Source of the DNA: Rhodanobacter sp.
GTDB lineage: Bacteria > Pseudomonadota > Gammaproteobacteria > Xanthomonadales > Rhodanobacteraceae
Assembly (NCBI GenBank): GCA_022730075.1
Contig: DZBX01000002.1
Span: 1-64,000 of the forward strand
Length of the DNA stretch: 64,000 nt
Direction: 5' to 3'
Every line of letters begins with the position of its first letter. The stretch's first letter is position 1. Below are positions 1 to 10,482 of the stretch, in pieces. A model generated the notes under the pieces. That model was not told the DNA's origin and searched no databases. It saw only the letters and a list, made by a program, of their open reading frames with translations. Made by a program: the position numbers and the translations under genes.

Positions 1-76
1 CGCGTTCCTGCCGTTGATCGGCCTGCTGGCGTATTTCCTGCCGGATTTGCGCAGCTTGCATCAGGCCACAGCCTGA
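1..76 (+). CDS. 3' end of an unidentified membrane protein (partial)
   Basis: Only the last 24 codons are inside the window, ending in TGA at 74-76. The readable tail is hydrophobic (AFLPLIGLLAYFLPD) and then becomes polar, as at the end of a final transmembrane helix followed by a short cytoplasmic tail. This would fit the C-terminus of a major facilitator transporter, but too little is present to name a family. It converges on the minus-strand SPOR gene, with only 6 bases between the two stop codons. Confidence 0.5.
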   Translation, partial: AFLPLIGLLAYFLPDLRSLHQATA

Positions 77-82
77 TCCGCC

Positions 83-730
83 TCAGCCGTTTTCCTTCAG
101 CGCGATGGTCGGGATGCCGGCGCCACTGAGCTGCTGCTTGATCTGTTCCAGGCGCGCGGCATTGGCGTAGGGGCCGAGGCGCACGCGGTACCAAGTCTGC
201 TGGCCGATCCTGACCACCTGCACATGCGCGACGAAGCCCTGCAGTGCCAGCTTCGCCTTCACTGCCTGTGCCTTGGCGTTGTCGGGGAACGCGCCGACCT
301 GCAGCACATAAGCACCGCTGCCGGTCGCCGAGCCGACGGCGGCGGGCGTGACGCGCGTGCTGGCTACGGCGGGCGAGCCTGACGCAACCGGTTGGGGCGC
401 CGCGGCGGGCGCGGCAGCCTGCGTCTCGGCCTTGGCCTTGGCGCTGAGTTCGGCGTCCGGGATCACTACTTCCTTGCCCGGCAGCACCTGATAAAAATCG
501 AAGCTGGGCTTTTTCGCGGTACCCGCTTCGGCGATGCCGCCCTCGCCGGCGCCCGGTGCCGTGGCGTTGGGATTGGCCTCGGGGCCGGCATTGCTGCGCA
601 GGCTGGGGATCCAGCCGCGATGCGCGACGTAGCCCATGCCGCCGGCGCCGATCAGGATGCCGATGCCGACCAGCATCCAGGCCGGCACGCCACCGCTGCG
701 CACGGCCTGCCTCTTGCGTTTGTCTGCCAT
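83..730 (-). CDS. SPOR-domain membrane protein (FtsN/DedD-like)
   Basis: A protein of 215 aa. It has a basic cytoplasmic N-terminus (MADKRKRQ), one transmembrane helix near residues 16-36, a low-complexity Pro/Ala periplasmic linker, and a C-terminal SPOR domain in roughly the last 75 residues (YVLQVGAF...WYRVRLGPY). SPOR domains bind denuded peptidoglycan glycan strands at the division septum, so a role in cell division or envelope maintenance is inferred. The ATG at 730 overlaps the argS stop by one base (TGATG), so the gene is probably translationally coupled to argS. A SPOR protein directly after argS is a familiar arrangement in Xanthomonadaceae. Confidence 0.85.
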   Translation of the reverse strand: MADKRKRQAVRSGGVPAWMLVGIGILIGAGGMGYVAHRGWIPSLRSNAGPEANPNATAPGAGEGGIAEAGTAKKPSFDFYQVLPGKEVVIPDAELSAKAKAETQAAAPAAAPQPVASGSPAVASTRVTPAAVGSATGSGAYVLQVGAFPDNAKAQAVKAKLALQGFVAHVQVVRIGQQTWYRVRLGPYANAARLEQIKQQLSGAGIPTIALKENG

Positions 731-2418
731 CACATGTGCTCCGGGGCGGAGACGCCCAGCAGGCCGAGGCCGTTGGCCAGCACCTGCTGCGTCGCGCGTG
801 CCAGCAGCAGGCGCGCATCACGCAGCTCGGTGTCATCGACCAGAAACGGTTCGGCGTTGTACCAAGTATGGAAAGCGTAGGCGATTTCGCCCAGAAACTG
901 CGCGATCTGCTGCGGCTGCAGATCGCGCGCAGCGGTGTCCACCACCTCGGGATAACGCGAGATCTCCCACAGCAGCGTCTGCGCCGTCGTGCTGTCCAGA
1001 CGCAACAGCGCGGTCGCGCCGCGCGCCGCGTCGTGCGCCATGCCGCGTTCGCCTGCCTGGCGCAGCACGCTGGCAATGCGCGCGTGCGCGTATTGCACGT
1101 AGAACACCGGATTGTCGTTGCTCTGCGCGCGCGCCAGATCGATGTCGAAGGTGAGCTGCGAGTCGGCCTTGCGCGCCGCCAGGAACCAGCGCGTGGCGTC
1201 GCGGCCGACCTCGTCAATCAGGTCGCGCAGGGTCACGTAGCTGCCGGCGCGCTTGGACAGCTTCACCTCCTCGCCGCCGCGCAACACGGTGACCATCTGG
1301 TGCAGCACGTAGTCGGGGTAGCCGGCGGGGATGCCGCAGTCCAGCGCCTGCAGGCCAGCGCGCACCCGCGCCAGCGAGCCGTGGTGATCGGCGCCCAGCT
1401 CGGTGATCGCGCGCACATAGCCGCGCTGCCACTTGCTGAGGTGGTAGGCCACATCCGGCACGAAGTAGGTGTAGCTGCCGTCGGACTTGCGCATCACGCG
1501 GTCCTTGTCGTCGCCGAAATCGGTGCTGCGCAGCCACAGCGCACCACCGTCTTCGTAGGTGTGGCCGTGGGCGATCAGCGCGCGCACGGTTTCCTCGACC
1601 TTGCCCTCGGCGTACAGCGATGACTCCAGGAAATACACATCGAAGCGCACGCCGAAGGCTTCCAGGTCGAGGTTCTGCTCATGGCGCAGGGCGGCCACGG
1701 CGAAACGACGGATGGCGTCGAGATCGTCCACCTCAGCGCTGGCGTGAACGGTATGGCCCTCGACGGTGGCGCTGTCGCGTGCCAGGTAGCGCCGTGCCAG
1801 TTCGTTGATGTAATCGCCGCGATAACCGTCGGCGGGCCAACCGTCCGAGTCAGGGCCGAGGCCGCGCGCGCGCGCCTGCACCGACAGCGCCAGATTCATG
1901 ATCTGCGCACCGGCGTCGTTGTAATAAAACTCGCGCGTCACCGCCCAGCCGCTGGCCTCCAGCAGGCGCGCGATGCAATCGCCCTGCGCGGCGGCGCGGC
2001 CGTGACCGACATGCAGCGGCCCGGTCGGATTGGCGGAGACGAACTCCACGCCCACGCGTCGCCCACCACCCTGCGCGTTGTGGCCATAACGCGCGCCTTC
2101 GCGCAGCGCGCGCAGCAGTTCGGCGTGATATGCCGCCGGTGCCAGAAACAGATTGATGAAGCCGGGTCCGGCCACCTCGGCGCGTGCCAGCAGCGCATGC
2201 GCCGGCAGTGCCGCCACCAGTGCCTCGGCCAGCGCGCGCGGATTCATGCGCGCCGGCTTGGCCAACAACAAGGCCACGTTGCAGGCGAAATCACCGTGCG
2301 CGCGTGTCTTGCTGCGTTCGAGCGTGTAATCCGGCGGCGCGTCCAGCGCCGGCAGGCGCGCGTCACGCTGCAACGTGGCGAGGGCGGTATCCAGCAGGTT
2401 GCGCAGCAGGTCTTTCAC
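730..2418 (-). CDS. argS: Arginyl-tRNA synthetase
   Basis: A class I aminoacyl-tRNA synthetase of 562 aa that charges tRNA-Arg. The HIGH signature appears as HVGHG at residues 136-140, and a KMSKS-like loop appears as KLSKR. The N-terminal additional domain (residues 1-100) and the C-terminal DALR anticodon-binding domain are complete. The GTG at 2418 (VKDLLRNLL) is chosen because it gives the usual family length of about 560 aa. The frame stays open upstream without homology, and the only nearby ATG, inside the N-terminal domain, would remove conserved sequence. The 271 bases between this start and def (2419-2689) hold the divergent promoters and no recognisable gene. Confidence 0.95.
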   Translation of the reverse strand: MKDLLRNLLDTALATLQRDARLPALDAPPDYTLERSKTRAHGDFACNVALLLAKPARMNPRALAEALVAALPAHALLARAEVAGPGFINLFLAPAAYHAELLRALREGARYGHNAQGGGRRVGVEFVSANPTGPLHVGHGRAAAQGDCIARLLEASGWAVTREFYYNDAGAQIMNLALSVQARARGLGPDSDGWPADGYRGDYINELARRYLARDSATVEGHTVHASAEVDDLDAIRRFAVAALRHEQNLDLEAFGVRFDVYFLESSLYAEGKVEETVRALIAHGHTYEDGGALWLRSTDFGDDKDRVMRKSDGSYTYFVPDVAYHLSKWQRGYVRAITELGADHHGSLARVRAGLQALDCGIPAGYPDYVLHQMVTVLRGGEEVKLSKRAGSYVTLRDLIDEVGRDATRWFLAARKADSQLTFDIDLARAQSNDNPVFYVQYAHARIASVLRQAGERGMAHDAARGATALLRLDSTTAQTLLWEISRYPEVVDTAARDLQPQQIAQFLGEIAYAFHTWYNAEPFLVDDTELRDARLLLARATQQVLANGLGLLGVSAPEHM

Positions 2419-2689
2419 GGCGGCTTCGGATCGGAGCAAACGCGGAATCGTACAGCAAGCCCGGCATGCGCCCGGCCCGCGTGTCGCCGCTGGCGTCGGC
2501 GTACAGCGCGCGCTGCTGGACGTTATGCGCATTGCCGGCTTGCAGGAACCACGGTTCCAGGCCCCGTGGCATGCCCATCGCAATGATCGATCAGACGCGG
2601 CCCACGCCGCGTGCTTACAATAGTCACCGCCACGGCGGCGTGCTTGAGATCGGCTCCGCGATCCGCATCTCCGCCTGGGAGGCATGGCC

Positions 2690-3199
2690 ATGGCCAAACT
2701 TGAAATTCTCGAATTCCCCGATCCGCGTCTGCGCACCGTCGCGCAGCCGGTCACGCAGTTCGACGCCGCGCTGGCGCAACTGGTGCGCGACATGTTCGAG
2801 ACCATGTATGCCGCGCCGGGCATTGGCCTGGCGGCAACCCAGGTCAACGTGCACCGGTGCGTACTGATCTGCGATGTCAGCGAGGATCACGACCAGCCCC
2901 TGGTCCTGGTCAACCCGCGCATCCTCGCGCGCGATGGCGCGCAGACCTATCAGGAGGGTTGCCTGTCGGTGCCCACCATCTTTGCGGACATCGATCGCGC
3001 GCTGACGGTGACCGTCGAGGCCGAGGATATCGAGGGCAAGACGTTCACCCTCAAGGCCAGCGACCTGCTTGCCGTGTGCATCCAGCACGAGATGGATCAC
3101 CTGCAAGGCAAGCTGTTCGTCGATTACCTCTCGCCGCTCAAGCGCGAGATGGTGCGGCGCAAGCTGGACAAGCGGCACCGTCAGGCTGCCACGGCCTGA
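2690..3199 (+). CDS. def: Peptide deformylase
   Basis: A protein of 169 aa that removes the formyl group from the N-terminal formyl-methionine of nascent proteins. All three family motifs are present: GIGLAATQ at 44-51, EGCLSVP with metal ligand Cys91, and HEMDH with His133, Glu134 and His137. The ATG at 2690 is chosen over the ATG at 2684 because the Shine-Dalgarno TGGGAGG at 2676-2682 lies 7 nt before 2690 but only 1 nt before 2684. The gene is the first of the def-fmt-rsmB operon; fmt starts 2 nt after its stop. The product and fmt act at opposite ends of the formyl-methionine cycle. Confidence 0.96.
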   Translation: MAKLEILEFPDPRLRTVAQPVTQFDAALAQLVRDMFETMYAAPGIGLAATQVNVHRCVLICDVSEDHDQPLVLVNPRILARDGAQTYQEGCLSVPTIFADIDRALTVTVEAEDIEGKTFTLKASDLLAVCIQHEMDHLQGKLFVDYLSPLKREMVRRKLDKRHRQAATA

Positions 3200-3201
3200 G
3201 C

Positions 3202-4149
3202 ATGCAGCGTGAACCCTTGCGGCTGGTGTTCGCCGGAACGCCAGCTTTCGCCTTGCCCAGTTTCGCGGCATGCCGCGGTGCGCCGGGCGTCCGTCTGGTG
3301 GGCGTCTATACGCAACCCGAGCGCCCGGCCGGGCGCGGACGTGCGCTGGCCGTCAGTCCGATCAAACAGGCCGCGCTCGCGGCTGGCGTGCCGGTGCTGC
3401 AGCCCGAGTCGCTCAAAAGCCGGGATGTGCAGGCGCAGCTGGCGGCGCTGGCCCCCGATCTGTTGATCGTCGTGGCCTACGGGCTGATCCTGCCGCGCGC
3501 GGCGCTGGCGCTGCCGCGCCACGGCTGCTGGAATGTGCACGCATCGTTGTTGCCGCGCTGGCGTGGCGCGGCGCCGATCCAGCGCGCGCTGCTGGCCGGC
3601 GATGCGCAGACCGGCGTGTGCCTGATGCAGATGCAGGCCGGCCTCGACACCGGTCCGGTGCTGCTGACGCGACGCACCCCGATCATCGCCGCGGACACCG
3701 GCGGCAGTCTGCACGATCGTCTCGCCGCGCTTGGTGGCGAAATGCTGGGCATCGGCCTGGCGCGACTCGGCGCCGGCACGTTGCCGGTGGCGCAGGCGCA
3801 GGCCGAATCCGGCGTGAGCTACGCGCACAAGCTGGCCAAGGCCGAAGCCATGCTCGATTTCAGCAAGCCCGCGCCCGAACTGGAGCGCCAGGTGCGCGCG
3901 TTCGATCCGTGGCCGGTGGCCGAAGCCGAAATCGCCGGCGAGCGCGTGCGGGTATGGCGTGCCCAGGCACTGCCGGCCGACGTATCCGGCGCCGCGCCAG
4001 GCGGCATCCTGGATGCGACGCGCGCAGGCATTGATCTGGCCACCGGCGCGGGCGTGTTGCGTGTACTTGAGCTGCAGCGTGCCGGTGCGCGCCGCATCAG
4101 CGCTGCCGATTACCTCAACGCACGGCCCGAGTTGCGCGCGCGCGGATGA
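3202..4149 (+). CDS. fmt: Methionyl-tRNA formyltransferase
   Basis: A protein of 315 aa that transfers a formyl group from 10-formyl-tetrahydrofolate to initiator Met-tRNA. It has an N-terminal formyltransferase Rossmann domain ([13 protein letters not shown]) with the conserved [13 protein letters not shown] folate-binding and active-site segment, and a C-terminal OB-like tRNA-binding domain. Length is normal for the family. The ATG at 3202 follows the def stop by 2 nt. The TGA overlaps the ATG of rsmB (ATGA), so the three genes form a tightly coupled translation-maturation operon. Confidence 0.96.
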   Translation: MQREPLRLVFAGTPAFALPSFAACRGAPGVRLVGVYTQPERPAGRGRALAVSPIKQAALAAGVPVLQPESLKSRDVQAQLAALAPDLLIVVAYGLILPRAALALPRHGCWNVHASLLPRWRGAAPIQRALLAGDAQTGVCLMQMQAGLDTGPVLLTRRTPIIAADTGGSLHDRLAALGGEMLGIGLARLGAGTLPVAQAQAESGVSYAHKLAKAEAMLDFSKPAPELERQVRAFDPWPVAEAEIAGERVRVWRAQALPADVSGAAPGGILDATRAGIDLATGAGVLRVLELQRAGARRISAADYLNARPELRARG

Positions 4150-5465
4150 GTACCGCCGCGCCCGCCGACACCCGTGCCGTCGCCGCGCGCGCGCTGGCCG
4201 AGATCGCGCTGGGCGGTCGCTCCCTGCGCGAGGTGCTGGCGCAGCAGTTGCCGCAGTTGTCAGCGCCGCGCGAACGCGCCTTCGCCAGCGCGCTGGTGTT
4301 CGCCGGTGCGCGCGGCTGGCTGCGCTGGAACGCGGCGCTGCCGTTGCTGCTGCAAAAGCCCTTGTCGCGGCGCCTTGGCGCATTGCATGCGTTGCTGGTG
4401 CTGGGCCTGACGCAATTGGAGGATCTCGGCGTGCCCGCGCACGCGGCGGTAGCTGCCACGGTGGAGGCGGCGCGCGCATTGGGCCACGACGCGCAACGCG
4501 GCATGGTCAATGCGGTGCTGCGGCGCTGGTTGCGCGAGCGCACTGCGCTGCTGACGCAACTCGACGCGGATAGCGTCAGCCGCACGCGCCTGCCCACCTG
4601 GTTGCTGCAGGCGCTGTACGCGGACTGGCCCGCACAGGCCGATGCCATCATCAGCGCCAGCAATGCCGAGGTGCCGCCGACGCTGCGCGTGAACCTGGCG
4701 CGCGTGTCACGCGCGGATTACCTGCGGCGTCTGGCCGCCGCCGGCATCGACGCGCGGCCGCACGCCTGGATCGACAGCGCGGTGACGCTGTCGGCATCGC
4801 TCGATGTCACCCGCTTGCCGGGCTGGGGCGAGGGGCTGTGCGCCGTGCAGGACGGCGCCGCGCAACTGGCGGCGCTGCTGCTGGATGCGCCGCCCGGCGC
4901 GCGCGTGCTGGATGCCTGTGCCGCGCCGGGCGGCAAGGCCTGCCACATCCTCGAACGCAGCGCCGTGCAACTGACTGCCCTGGAACTGGCCCCGGCGCGT
5001 CTGACGCGCGTGCGCGACAACCTCGCGCGTCTGCATCTGCATGCCGATCTGCGCATGGGCGACGCAACGCAGCCGGCGCTGTGGTGGGATGGCGTCGCCT
5101 GCACGCATATCCTGCTGGATGCACCATGCTCCGCCACGGGTGTGCTGCGTCGCCAGCCCGACGTGCGCCTGCACCGCCGCGCCAGCGATCTGCCCGCGCT
5201 GCTCGCGCAGCAGCGCGCGCTGCTCGACGCGTTGTGGCCACTGCTGGCGCCCGGCGGCACCTTGCTGTACGCCACCTGCTCGGTCCTGCGCAGCGAAAAC
5301 GCCGCGCAAGCCGCGGCATTCGTGGCCGCGCACGCGGATGCCGAAGCGCTGCCCATCGCGCTGCCGGCGGGTCGCGCCGATGGCCCCGGCTGGCAGGTCC
5401 TGCCCGGCGAGGATGGCCTCGACGGCATGTTCTACGCGCGTTTGCGCAAGCGCGGCCCATGCTGA
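4146..5465 (+). CDS. rsmB: 16S rRNA (cytosine-967-C5)-methyltransferase
   Basis: A protein of 439 aa. The N-terminal half is a NusB-like all-helical RNA-binding domain (ending near residue 140). The C-terminal half is a SAM-dependent RNA m5C methyltransferase: [14 protein letters not shown] is the SAM-binding motif, [14 protein letters not shown] contains the Pro-Cys motif IV, and [13 protein letters not shown] contains the catalytic Thr-Cys motif VI. Both cysteines expected of the RsmB/Sun family are present. The start overlaps the fmt stop by 4 nt. Confidence 0.95.
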   Translation: MSTAAPADTRAVAARALAEIALGGRSLREVLAQQLPQLSAPRERAFASALVFAGARGWLRWNAALPLLLQKPLSRRLGALHALLVLGLTQLEDLGVPAHAAVAATVEAARALGHDAQRGMVNAVLRRWLRERTALLTQLDADSVSRTRLPTWLLQALYADWPAQADAIISASNAEVPPTLRVNLARVSRADYLRRLAAAGIDARPHAWIDSAVTLSASLDVTRLPGWGEGLCAVQDGAAQLAALLLDAPPGARVLDACAAPGGKACHILERSAVQLTALELAPARLTRVRDNLARLHLHADLRMGDATQPALWWDGVACTHILLDAPCSATGVLRRQPDVRLHRRASDLPALLAQQRALLDALWPLLAPGGTLLYATCSVLRSENAAQAAAFVAAHADAEALPIALPAGRADGPGWQVLPGEDGLDGMFYARLRKRGPC

Positions 5466-5547
5466 ACCCGTGTGCTGCGCCACTGCCGGCGGACGACAAC
5501 GCGGCTACACTTCCACGCGTGTTCGTACCGACGTCCAGGAGCCTGCC

Positions 5548-6222
5548 GTGATCCCGACTTCCCCGCGACCGATGCGCCGCCTCGTGCCGGGACTGGCGCT
5601 GATCCTCGGTCTGACGATCGCTGGCATGGCCTTGTCCGCGACCGCCACCGGCCCGGTGCAATACCGCTGGCACGATGCGCACGGCGTCCTGCAATTCAGC
5701 GACACACTCAGCGCCGACGCCATCGCGCACGGTTACGACGTCGTCAATGCCCAGGGCGTGGTCGTGCAGCACGTACCCAGTCCCGCCGAGCGCCGCGCCG
5801 AGGAAGTCGCCGCCCAAGCGCAGGCCAGGCTCGATGCCGAGCGCGCGCACCAGCAGGCCGCCGACGCGCAATTGCTCAATGCCTATCCAACCGAAGACGC
5901 ACTGCGCAGTGCGCTGCAGGCGCAGGTGAGCACGATCAGTCAATCCATGAGCGCCATCGAGATCAACCTGCACAGCCAGGAAAGCAGCCTGGCGGACATG
6001 CTGCAGCGCGCCGCCGAGATCGAGCACGAGAAAAACCCCGTGCCGCCGTATCTGACCCACGATATCGCGCAGCAGCGCCGCGTGGTCGAGCAACAGCGCC
6101 TCGCCCTGCAGCGTCAGCAGCGACAGCGCGATGCCGCGCAGGCGGCGATCGCGCCGCAGTTGGCTCGTTACCGCCAGATCAAGCTGCAGGCGCAAGCGCA
6201 GGCCGACGGCCAAGTTCCCTAG
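5548..6222 (+). CDS. Exported DUF4124-domain protein with coiled coil
   Basis: A protein of 224 aa with an N-terminal signal or anchor segment (RRLVPGLALILGLTIAGMAL) followed by a DUF4124 domain (QYRWHDAHGVLQFSDT). After this comes a Gln- and Ala-rich stretch of about 130 residues likely to form a coiled coil. DUF4124 is common in envelope proteins of Xanthomonadales and relatives and has no assigned reaction. The GTG at 5548 is chosen because AGGAG at 5537-5541 sits 6 nt upstream; the ATG at 5572 is an alternative that keeps the signal segment. The 3' end overlaps the convergent algC stop by 4 nt. Confidence 0.75.
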   Translation: MIPTSPRPMRRLVPGLALILGLTIAGMALSATATGPVQYRWHDAHGVLQFSDTLSADAIAHGYDVVNAQGVVVQHVPSPAERRAEEVAAQAQARLDAERAHQQAADAQLLNAYPTEDALRSALQAQVSTISQSMSAIEINLHSQESSLADMLQRAAEIEHEKNPVPPYLTHDIAQQRRVVEQQRLALQRQQRQRDAAQAAIAPQLARYRQIKLQAQAQADGQVP

Positions 6223-8588
6223 AACGGCAGCTTCAGGTCCGCCTGCTGCGCCAGCAGTTGCTTGCGGAATGCATCCTGGATGCGCTTGAGCGCCTCGGCG
6301 CTGTCGGCGGCGAAACGCAGCACCAGCACCGGCGTGGTGTTGGACGCGCGCACCAGGCCGAAACCATCCGACCAGTCCACGCGCACGCCGTCGAGCAGGC
6401 TGGTGCGACCGCCCTCGAAGCGCGCGTTGGCGCGGAAGCGCTCGATGAAGGCGTAGTGCGCGCCCTCGGCCAGCGCGATTTTCAGCTCCGGCGTACTCAC
6501 ATCCTGCGGCAGCGCGGCGAGGATCGCGCCCGGCGCGCGCCGCTCGGGGTCGGCGGCGAGGATTTCCAGCAGCCGGCAGGCGGCGTACATGCCATCGTCG
6601 AAGCCATACCAGCGCTCGCGGAAGAAGAAGTGCCCGCTCATCTCGCCGGCCAGCGCGGCTTCGGTCTCGCGCATCTTGGCCTTGATCAGCGAATGCCCGG
6701 TGCGCCACATCAGCGGCACGCCGCCGTGACGCAGGATCGCCGGTGCCAGATGGCCGGTGCACTTGACGTCATAAATCACCGTGGCGCCGGGATCGCGCGT
6801 CAGCACATCGGCGGCGAACAGCATCAGCAAACGGTCGGGAAAGATGTTGTCACCACTTGGCGTGACCACGCCGAGGCGGTCGCCGTCGCCGTCGAAGGCC
6901 ACGCCCAGATCCGCGCCCATGCGCTTGACCGACAGGATCAGGTCCTCGAGATTGTGCGGATCGGACGGATCGGGATGGTGGTTGGGAAAGCTGCCGTCCA
7001 CCTCGCAGTACAGCGGGATCACCTCGGCGCCGATCGCCTGCAGCAGTTGCGGGGCGAATGCGCCGGCGATGCCGTTGCCGCAATCCACCACGACTTTCAG
7101 CGGGCGCTCCAGTTGCACGTCGCCGCTGATGCGCTCGAGATAATCGTGGCCGACATCCTGCTGGCGCAGACTGCCGCCCTCGGCGCGCTTGAGGCGGCCC
7201 TCGCTGATGCGCGCGTACAAATCCTGGATCGCGTCCTCGCTCAGCGTCTCGCCGCCGACGACGATCTTGAAGCCGTTGTACTCGGGTGGATTGTGGCTGC
7301 CGGTGACGGCCACCCCGCAGCCGGTGTTGAGCAGGTACGCGGCGAAATACACCACCGGCGTGGGCGCTGCGCCAAGGTCGACGACATGGCAGCCGGCATC
7401 GCGCAGACCCTCGCCCAGCGCGGCCACCAACTCGGCGCCGGACAGGCGCCCGTCGCGGCCGATGACGATCTCGCCGAGGTTTTTCTCGCGCATCAGGTTG
7501 CCGATGGCCTGGCCGAGCAGACGCGCGAATTCGGCGGTCAACTGCGTGCCCACGATGCCGCGGATGTCGTAGGCGCGGAAGATGCTGCGGTCCAGCGCCA
7601 CCGGCGCGGCGCTGGCGGCGGGCGCCGCAGTGGCTGCCTTGACGGGGGCGGGGGCGCTGGGCGCGGTTTGTGGCTGGTCGCGCAGGACATCGGCCAAGGT
7701 GGGTTCTCCGAGGAGTGAGGAAGTCGAGCCGATCGCGCGTCGGCGCAGCCACAGCAGCACGATGCCGGCGCCAAATCCCAGCACCACCCAGAGCAAGGCC
7801 AGCGGCAGTGATTCGGCCAGCACGACATAGTCGTTGGGCGGCACCACGCGCACGCTCAGCGTGCTGCCAGGCACCGGCAGGCCGGCGTCCTCGGCACCCG
7901 GCTGGGCGCTGCCGCCGCGCGCCAGCAGCAGCAGGCTCGACTGGCGCAGCTCAAGACGTCCGCCGCCTTGGGGCAGGGGCAGTGAATCGAAACGCGCACG
8001 CAGCGGCGCAAACGGGAAGTCGATCCAGGCGTAGCCAAGCAGGCGGGTACCCTCGCGCAGGGGGGCCGCGAGGCCGAGGCCTTGCCTGCCGACATCGCCG
8101 CGTACCTCGAACGGCACCATCGCCGCCGTGCTTTGCGCGCGCATGAGTTGCGCCGCCTTGGCGTAACCGAAACGGGCGTAGTCGGCGTGCAGCACTTCGC
8201 GGAGATCAGGGCCGAACAGCTCGATGCGGCGCGTTTGCGGCAACAGTGCCCGCAGGCGCGTTTGCGCCGCGGCGCTGTCGGCAGCGGCCATATCCGACTG
8301 CAGGGCGTGGTCCTGCAGCGCCTGCGCGATCTGCTTGCGCTGGCCGGCCAGCCAATCGCCCAGGTCTTGCGCCGCGCGCGCGCGCGTCGGTGTCAGCGCC
8401 GCCACGGCCTGTTGCACCTGCCACAACTCCCAGGTCTGCCAGGCCGCGAACAGGCCGAACAACAGCGCCGCGGTGGCGCCAGCCAGCGGCAGCTCGCGGC
8501 GCCAGTCGAAGGTTCCGAACGCCGCGCGCCAGCCGCGCGGTGGCCGCGCGGGCGGATGCCTGGCGGGTTGCTCGCGGGCTGCCGTCAT
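6219..8588 (-). CDS. algC: Phosphomannomutase/phosphoglucomutase with N-terminal membrane domain
   Basis: A protein of 789 aa. The C-terminal ~455 residues are a complete alpha-D-phosphohexomutase interconverting hexose 1- and 6-phosphates for LPS and exopolysaccharide precursors. The phosphoserine loop VTGSHNPPEYNG, the metal loop FDGDGDR, the sugar loop GEMSGH and the phosphate-binding RASNTTP are all present. The N-terminal ~330 residues are an extension with a first helix near residues 35-50, an extracytoplasmic region, a second helix (LALLWVVLGFGAGIVLLWL) and a Pro/Ala linker. Long forms of AlgC/XanA with such a membrane module are known in pseudomonads and xanthomonads. The gene is in line with dut and coaBC upstream on the same strand. 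Confidence 0.92.
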   Translation of the reverse strand: MTAAREQPARHPPARPPRGWRAAFGTFDWRRELPLAGATAALLFGLFAAWQTWELWQVQQAVAALTPTRARAAQDLGDWLAGQRKQIAQALQDHALQSDMAAADSAAAQTRLRALLPQTRRIELFGPDLREVLHADYARFGYAKAAQLMRAQSTAAMVPFEVRGDVGRQGLGLAAPLREGTRLLGYAWIDFPFAPLRARFDSLPLPQGGGRLELRQSSLLLLARGGSAQPGAEDAGLPVPGSTLSVRVVPPNDYVVLAESLPLALLWVVLGFGAGIVLLWLRRRAIGSTSSLLGEPTLADVLRDQPQTAPSAPAPVKAATAAPAASAAPVALDRSIFRAYDIRGIVGTQLTAEFARLLGQAIGNLMREKNLGEIVIGRDGRLSGAELVAALGEGLRDAGCHVVDLGAAPTPVVYFAAYLLNTGCGVAVTGSHNPPEYNGFKIVVGGETLSEDAIQDLYARISEGRLKRAEGGSLRQQDVGHDYLERISGDVQLERPLKVVVDCGNGIAGAFAPQLLQAIGAEVIPLYCEVDGSFPNHHPDPSDPHNLEDLILSVKRMGADLGVAFDGDGDRLGVVTPSGDNIFPDRLLMLFAADVLTRDPGATVIYDVKCTGHLAPAILRHGGVPLMWRTGHSLIKAKMRETEAALAGEMSGHFFFRERWYGFDDGMYAACRLLEILAADPERRAPGAILAALPQDVSTPELKIALAEGAHYAFIERFRANARFEGGRTSLLDGVRVDWSDGFGLVRASNTTPVLVLRFAADSAEALKRIQDAFRKQLLAQQADLKLPF

Positions 8589-8663
8589 GCGCCTGGTCCC
8601 CGCGCCCGACGCGCGTGGTCGAGTTGCATGCCCGGTATCCGTGCGGTGATGCTCTGCATCGCG

Positions 8664-9119
8664 CTAACCTGTGCCTGTGGAACCAAAACCGCCCGTTCCG
8701 CGTGTGCTGGGGACGAATTCCGCCACCGGCACCCATTGTGCCTGCGCCACCGGCAGCAGCAGCAACTGCGCGATGCGATCCCCCGGCGCGATGGTAAACG
8801 CGGCTTGGCTGCGGTTCCAGCACGAGATCATCAGTGGACCCTGGTAATCGGCATCGATCAGACCGGTGAGATTGCCCAGCACCAGGCCGTGCTTGTGGCC
8901 CAGACCGGAACGCGGCAGCAGCAACGCGCACCAGCCCGGATCGCCGATATGCAGGGCGAGTCCGGTGGGCACCAGCGCGGTGTCGCCCGGCGCCAGCGTG
9001 AGCGCGGACTCAGGCGCGGCGCGCAGGTCCATGGCCGCGCTGCCCGGCGTGGCATACGCGGGCAGCGGAATGCTGACGCCGAGGCGCGCGTCGAGCACGC
9101 GATACTGCACCACGATCAT
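8664..9119 (-). CDS. dut: dUTP diphosphatase
   Basis: A trimeric dUTPase of 151 aa that hydrolyses dUTP to dUMP and pyrophosphate, keeping uracil out of DNA and feeding thymidylate synthesis. The conserved motifs run in order: GSAAMDLRA (I), [10 protein letters not shown] (II), [15 protein letters not shown] (III), [12 protein letters not shown] (IV), and the C-terminal arm [10 protein letters not shown] (V) that closes over the active site. The ATG at 9119 overlaps the coaBC stop (ATGA), and the coaBC-dut order is widespread in gammaproteobacteria. Confidence 0.96.
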   Translation of the reverse strand: MIVVQYRVLDARLGVSIPLPAYATPGSAAMDLRAAPESALTLAPGDTALVPTGLALHIGDPGWCALLLPRSGLGHKHGLVLGNLTGLIDADYQGPLMISCWNRSQAAFTIAPGDRIAQLLLLPVAQAQWVPVAEFVPSTRGTGGFGSTGTG

Positions 9120-10339
9120 GGCGCTGCCTCGCGTGCGGCGGCGCGGCGCGTGGCGATCAGCGCCAGCAATTCGCGCGCCAGCGTGGTCTTGTCGGCGCGC
9201 GCCAGTTCGTGCTGGCCACCGTGCCAGAACACGCTGAGGGCGTTGTCCTCGGTTTCGATGCCCAAGCCGGCGCCGACGCGATTGCCGGCGATCAGGTCCG
9301 CGCCCTTGCTGACCAGTTTGGCGCGCGCGCGCGTTTCGAGCTGTTCGGTTTCCGCGGCAAAGCCCACCAGGAAGGGCCTGGGCCGCAGCGCGGCCAGCGC
9401 GGCGAGGATGTCGGGATTCTCGAGCAGCTCCAGGGTCAATGCGCCACCGTGCTTCTTGAGCTTGTGCGTGCTGACCTGCGCCGGTCGGTAATCGGCCACC
9501 GCTGCGGCGGCGATCACGATGTCGGCGGCACGCGCGGCATCGAGCATCGCGGCGTGCATCTGGCGCGCGCTGCGCACATCCACGCGCCGCGCCACGCCCG
9601 GCGGTGTCGGCAGGCTGACCGGCCCGGCCACCAGCGTGACCGTGGCACCGGCCTGCGCGGCGGCGGCGGCGATGGCGAAACCCATGCGCCCGGAGCTGCG
9701 ATTGCCCAGATAGCGCACCGGGTCGAGATCCTCCAGGGTGGGCCCGGCACTGACCAGCACGCGCAAGCCGCGCAGGTCGGCCGCCGCCGCGGGTGCCAGC
9801 GTGGCCAGCGCCGCGACGATGGCATCCGGCTCCAGCATGCGCCCCGTGCCGACCTCGCCACAGGCCTGCGCGCCGCTGTCCGGACCCAGAATCTGCGCGC
9901 CGCGCGCCTGCAGCAAAGCCAAATTGGCCTGCGTCGCCGGGTGCGCCCACATCAAGCGGTTCATTGCCGGTGCCAGCAGCAGGGGGCGGTCGCTGGCCAG
10001 GCACAGCGTGCCGAGCAGATCATCGGCCAGGCCATGCGCCAATCGCGCCAGGGTATTGGCGCTGGCCGGCGCGATCAGCACCACATCGGCCCAGCGCGCC
10101 AGCTCGATATGGCCCATGGCGGCCTCGGCCGCGGCATCCCACAAGCTGTTGCGCACCGGCTGCCCGGACAGCGCCTGCAACGTGGTCGCGCCGACGAAGC
10201 GCTCGGCGTTGGCGGTGAGCACCACGCGCACCTCCACTTCACGCTCGCGCAGGCGCCGCACCAGTTCGCAGGCTTTGTACGCGGCGATGCCGCCGCTGAC
10301 GCCCAGCAGCACGCGCTGCGGCCCGTGCCAGGCGCTCAT
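9116..10339 (-). CDS. coaBC: Bifunctional phosphopantothenoylcysteine decarboxylase / phosphopantothenate-cysteine ligase
   Basis: A protein of 407 aa carrying two consecutive steps of coenzyme A synthesis. The N-terminal CoaC flavoprotein domain shows [14 protein letters not shown], the PAMNRLMW motif and the catalytic Cys in [11 protein letters not shown]. The C-terminal CoaB domain starts at [17 protein letters not shown] and keeps NRSSGRMG. Length matches E. coli Dfp (406 aa). The ATG at 10339 gives the canonical N-terminus; further in-frame upstream sequence is not conserved. The upstream region to 10482 is shared divergently with radC. Confidence 0.96.
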   Translation of the reverse strand: MSAWHGPQRVLLGVSGGIAAYKACELVRRLREREVEVRVVLTANAERFVGATTLQALSGQPVRNSLWDAAAEAAMGHIELARWADVVLIAPASANTLARLAHGLADDLLGTLCLASDRPLLLAPAMNRLMWAHPATQANLALLQARGAQILGPDSGAQACGEVGTGRMLEPDAIVAALATLAPAAAADLRGLRVLVSAGPTLEDLDPVRYLGNRSSGRMGFAIAAAAAQAGATVTLVAGPVSLPTPPGVARRVDVRSARQMHAAMLDAARAADIVIAAAAVADYRPAQVSTHKLKKHGGALTLELLENPDILAALAALRPRPFLVGFAAETEQLETRARAKLVSKGADLIAGNRVGAGLGIETEDNALSVFWHGGQHELARADKTTLARELLALIATRRAAAREAAP

Positions 10340-10482
10340 GGCGCGGCCCGTGTCGTGCGCGAATCGCATGGACCAGTGAGGATCATGTGGGCGCAACCCG
10401 ACAGCCAGCAAAGCGCAGAGCTTACCGGATGCCGTGGCCGCCGCCGCTGCGCATCGCATCACGGTCGCGCGATGCTGGGTGC

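Noticed and set aside
2419-2689. The gap between argS and def, checked for a small gene such as the LysM protein often near def
   Set aside because: The only open frames are short, lack ribosome-binding sites and have no recognisable motif.
4807-6762. A 651-codon minus-strand open frame across rsmB, the DUF4124 gene and the end of algC
   Set aside because: It overlaps three well-supported genes, has no conserved motif and no ribosome-binding site; it reflects the scarcity of stop codons at this GC content.
8371-8395. A run of alternating CG dinucleotides, considered as a phase-variable tract
   Set aside because: It lies within the algC coding region, is short and imperfect, and similar runs occur throughout this GC-rich window.
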